This document shows positions 4,119-5,922 of a stretch of DNA of 5,922 nt, one piece after another. The translations under genes were made by a program, and so were the position numbers. The stretch comes from a bacterium. GTDB lineage: Bacteria > Chloroflexota > Dehalococcoidia > Tepidiformales > Tepidiformaceae. Below the pieces are notes generated by a model. That model was given only the letters and a program-made list of their open reading frames with translations. It had not been told where the DNA came from and searched no databases. Position 1 is the stretch's first letter. Every line of letters begins with the position of its first letter. Where the stretch lies: the NCBI GenBank assembly GCA_945861295.1, contig CAMAUF010000163.1, positions 1 through 5,922 of the forward strand, given 5' to 3'.

Positions 4119-5174
4119 TTGACAGTGCCATTATCAGATCGCCGCTCCCGCATCCTCGCCCTCATCGTCGACGACTACGTCGATTCGGCCCAGCCGATCG
4201 GTTCCCAGGGCCTGGTCGATCGCCACCACCTTGGCCTTTCCAGCGCTACCGTCCGCAACGAGATGGCCGCCCTCGAAGAAGAAGGCTTCATTACCCACCC
4301 GCACACCTCGGCCGGGCGCGTCCCTTCGAACCGCGGCTATCGCTACTACGTCTCCTCACTGATGCCCGAACGCGACCTTTCCCAACAGGAGCAGGCAACG
4401 ATCCTGCATCAGTTCCACCAGAGCGCCCGCGACCTGGAGGAGTACGTCGGCCTCGCCGCGAGCGTCCTCGCCAACTCGCTGCGGAACGTCGCCCTGATCA
4501 CTCAACCGCGCCTCTCCGAGGTCCGCTTCAAGCAGCTCCAGCTCGTGGAACTGACGGAGTCGCGCGTCCTCCTCGTCGTCGTCACCTCGGACGCCCAGGT
4601 CCACCAGCAAACCTTGGATCTGCCCGTCCCCGTCAACCAAGACGGACTCTCGCGGCTGGCGGCTCGCCTCAATGGCGAGTTCGGCGGGCACATGGCGGCC
4701 GATTTGCCCATGCGCGACAAGTCTGAACCGCTGCACGCCGTCGAGGCGATCGTCATCGCGGCCGTCACCGACATCTTGCTGCGGGAGCAAGCGCACTTGG
4801 TCGAAGCGCCGATCGTCGAGGGCGTCCGCGATCTGCTGCGCCAGCCCGAGTACGGCGACAGCGACCGCATGCTCGATACGCTCGAAGCGGTCGACGAACG
4901 CCGCCTCCGTTCCGCCATCCCGTCCCAGCACATGGGCGCCGGTGATGTCGCGATCGTCATCGGCGAGGAAAACCTGCAAGGCCCATACCGGGACATGAGT
5001 TTCGTGCTCGCGCGCTACGGCGTGCCGGGCGGCGCCGGCGGCGTCCTTGGCGTCCTGGGGCCGACGCGCCTCGCCTATGGCGACGCCGTCGCCCACGTCC
5101 GCTACGTCAGCGAACTCCTGACGACGCTGATGCGCCAGTACTACGGCCTCGACGAGAGTGGCGGCCGCGCCTGA
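4119..5174 (+). CDS. hrcA: Heat-inducible transcription repressor HrcA
   Basis: HrcA is a cytoplasmic winged-helix repressor of CIRCE-controlled chaperone genes. With the TTG start at 4119 it has 351 aa, normal for the family. Its N-terminal domain carries RRSRILALIVDDYVDSAQPI, a recognition region GLSSATVRNEMAALEEEGFI (39-58) and the family hallmark HTSAGRVPS (62-70) followed by GYRYYV. A central GAF-like domain follows, and the end contains GGVLGVLGPTRLAYGDAVAHV, here split as GGVLGVLGP and RLAYGDAVAHV, then a C-terminal helix. The longer frame begins with GTG at 4098, but that codon lies inside the CIRCE right arm and lacks a spaced ribosome site. AAGG is placed 5 nt before the TTG at 4119, and a GTG at 4125 is also possible. 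Seventy bases separate it from grpE. Confidence 0.95.
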   Translation: MTVPLSDRRSRILALIVDDYVDSAQPIGSQGLVDRHHLGLSSATVRNEMAALEEEGFITHPHTSAGRVPSNRGYRYYVSSLMPERDLSQQEQATILHQFHQSARDLEEYVGLAASVLANSLRNVALITQPRLSEVRFKQLQLVELTESRVLLVVVTSDAQVHQQTLDLPVPVNQDGLSRLAARLNGEFGGHMAADLPMRDKSEPLHAVEAIVIAAVTDILLREQAHLVEAPIVEGVRDLLRQPEYGDSDRMLDTLEAVDERRLRSAIPSQHMGAGDVAIVIGEENLQGPYRDMSFVLARYGVPGGAGGVLGVLGPTRLAYGDAVAHVRYVSELLTTLMRQYYGLDESGGRA

Positions 5175-5211
5175 CGTCCGCGCCCGAACGCGATCTACCA
5201 CCCATACATTA

Positions 5212-5224
5212 CCTGGGCGCCAGG
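5212..5224 (+). repeat. Short hairpin between hrcA and grpE
   Basis: CCTGG-GCG-CCAGG forms a 5-bp GC-rich stem with a 3-nt loop, 20 nt before the grpE start. No T-tract follows, so it is not a standard terminator. It could influence RNA processing or grpE translation, or be chance. Confidence 0.3.
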
Positions 5225-5244
5225 CCGCCCACCACGAGGAGAGC

Positions 5245-5820
5245 ATGAGCGACAGCGAACGAGAGCCCACCGTCGACAACCGCGCCGCTTCGCGGATGCC
5301 TTCCGGCGAGCCTGAGCCGGAGGCGCCCGCCGTGGCTGGGGAGACGCCCGAGCCCGAAGCGGACGAGCTCGCGAAGTTGCGCGAACAGGCCGAGACCTAT
5401 CATAAGAACTGGCAGCGGAGCGCCGCCGACTTCATTAACTACAAGAAGCGCATTGAGCACGAGCGCTCCGAACAGGCCCGCTTCGCCACGGTTTCGACCG
5501 TCATCAACCTGCTGCCGATCTACGACGACCTCGACCGCGCCGTGACGAACGTCGACGCCCACCTCGCCGGCCTGCAGTGGGTGCAGGGCGTCGTCAACAT
5601 CCAACGCAAGTTCGCGAGCCTGGTCGAGGCGATGGGAGTGACGGAGATCAGTGCCGCCGGCGAAGCCTTCGACCCCGCCCTCCACGAGGCGATAGCGAAA
5701 CAGCCCGGCGCTGAAGGCAAAGTCCTCCACGTTGTCCAGCGCGGCTACAAGCTCGGCGAACGCGTCGTCCGCCCCGCGATGGTAATTGTGGGCGAAGGGG
5801 AAGCAGCCTCGGAGACCTAA
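5245..5820 (+). CDS. grpE: Nucleotide exchange factor GrpE (DnaK co-chaperone)
   Basis: GrpE is a cytoplasmic dimer that releases ADP from DnaK and so resets the DnaK-DnaJ cycle. The 191-aa product has the normal layout. It begins with an acidic, Pro/Glu-rich disordered N-terminus (1-40). A long charged helix follows (about 38-80, with YHKNWQRSAADFINYKKRIE). A four-helix segment comes next, containing LLPIYDDLDRAV (89-100). The C-terminal beta domain carries FDPALHEAI (122-130) and GYKLGERVVRPAMVIVG (147-163), the family signature. I chose ATG 5245 because GAGGAG lies just before it; the open frame back to 5158 crosses the hrcA stop and is not GrpE-like. It lies between hrcA and dnaK, in the CIRCE-controlled operon. 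Confidence 0.96.
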   Translation: MSDSEREPTVDNRAASRMPSGEPEPEAPAVAGETPEPEADELAKLREQAETYHKNWQRSAADFINYKKRIEHERSEQARFATVSTVINLLPIYDDLDRAVTNVDAHLAGLQWVQGVVNIQRKFASLVEAMGVTEISAAGEAFDPALHEAIAKQPGAEGKVLHVVQRGYKLGERVVRPAMVIVGEGEAASET

Positions 5821-5824
5821 GACC

Positions 5825-5839
5825 GCTGGCCCGGCCAGC
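5825..5839 (+). repeat. Short hairpin between grpE and dnaK
   Basis: GCTGGC-CCG-GCCAGC forms a perfect 6-bp stem with a 3-nt loop, 4 nt after the grpE stop. No T-run follows, so full termination is unlikely. A role in partial attenuation, processing or 3'-end protection that sets the grpE/dnaK ratio is possible but unproven. Confidence 0.4.
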
Positions 5840-5866
5840 CGCCCTGTCACCCTCAACGAACATGCG

Positions 5867-5874
5867 AAAAGGAG
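5867..5874 (+). promoter_or_regulatory. Strong ribosome binding site of dnaK
   Basis: AAAAGGAG is a strong Shine-Dalgarno lying 10 nt before the dnaK ATG. It supports that start and high dnaK translation relative to the upstream genes. Confidence 0.7.
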
Positions 5875-5884
5875 TCACAACGAG

Positions 5885-5922
5885 ATGGGTAAGGTCATCG
5901 GCATCGACCTCGGCACGACCAA
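5885..5922 (+). CDS. dnaK: Chaperone DnaK (Hsp70), first 12 codons only
   Basis: The window ends 38 bases into this gene. The visible residues MGKVIGIDLGTT match the N-terminus of DnaK. IGIDLGTT is the first phosphate-binding loop of the Hsp70 ATPase domain. The start ATG follows a strong Shine-Dalgarno and lies 64 nt after the grpE stop, in the usual hrcA-grpE-dnaK order. DnaK is the ATP-driven chaperone whose ADP is released by the GrpE encoded just upstream. The short stretch is decisive for the superfamily, and the context makes dnaK rather than another Hsp70/actin-fold protein very likely. Confidence 0.9.
   Translation, partial: MGKVIGIDLGTT

Noticed and set aside
4356..5279. Long open frame (307 aa) on the minus strand opposite hrcA
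   Set aside because: HrcA on the plus strand has clear conserved motifs throughout. The opposite frame has low-complexity, Arg/Asp/Val-rich sequence of the type seen opposite GC-rich genes, with no recognisable domain.
5209..5856. Open frame (215 aa) on the minus strand opposite grpE
   Set aside because: It mirrors the GrpE codons and has no family features. GrpE signatures are unambiguous on the plus strand.
1..5922. CRISPR array, tRNA or rRNA gene
   Set aside because: I saw no regularly spaced direct repeats and no tRNA-like or rRNA-like conserved segments on either strand.

Overview
The window comes from a GC-rich bacterial chromosome (roughly two-thirds G+C by eye over most of its length). 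It has a housekeeping block at each end and a decayed accessory stretch between them. CIRCE/HrcA control of an hrcA-grpE-dnaK operon, an Lgt with a GDLVNGE signature and a probable ISKra4-like transposase relic all fit a Chloroflexota-type genome. That assignment is an inference; no marker here proves it.

Left block (1-1480). The plus strand carries the 3' part of lgt (lipoprotein diacylglyceryl transferase). It overlaps by ATGA a small CxxC glutaredoxin-like protein. This pair converges on minus-strand nadD (NAD biosynthesis), and the two 3' ends overlap by 29 bp.

Middle block (1477-3990), all on the minus strand. A VapC-type PIN toxin gene overlaps the nadD start by GTGA. No intact antitoxin precedes it: positions 1870-2171 hold two degenerate copies of an antitoxin C-terminal motif in different frames. 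Next is a lipoprotein serine hydrolase of the class C beta-lactamase fold, in clearly less GC-rich DNA (about half G+C in a sampled stretch), which suggests transfer. Beyond it lies a transposase C-terminal relic with two TAG stops and a frameshift. The relic runs into the N-terminal part of a Phd-type antitoxin (start at 3986), itself frameshifted. The arrangement suggests an antitoxin-toxin operon broken by mobile DNA, leaving a toxin without an obvious antitoxin.

Right block (3986-5922). An intergenic region with small repeated palindromes leads into a canonical CIRCE operator and the heat-shock operon hrcA-grpE-dnaK on the plus strand, with dnaK cut after 12 codons. HrcA should bind the CIRCE and repress its own operon. 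GrpE and DnaK form the chaperone machine. The two intercistronic gaps each hold a short GC-rich hairpin.

Functional links: Lgt would lipidate the hydrolase's lipobox cysteine, and HrcA, GrpE and DnaK form one regulated unit. I see no wholly new system. The most unusual content is the dismantled toxin-antitoxin locus between nadD and hrcA.
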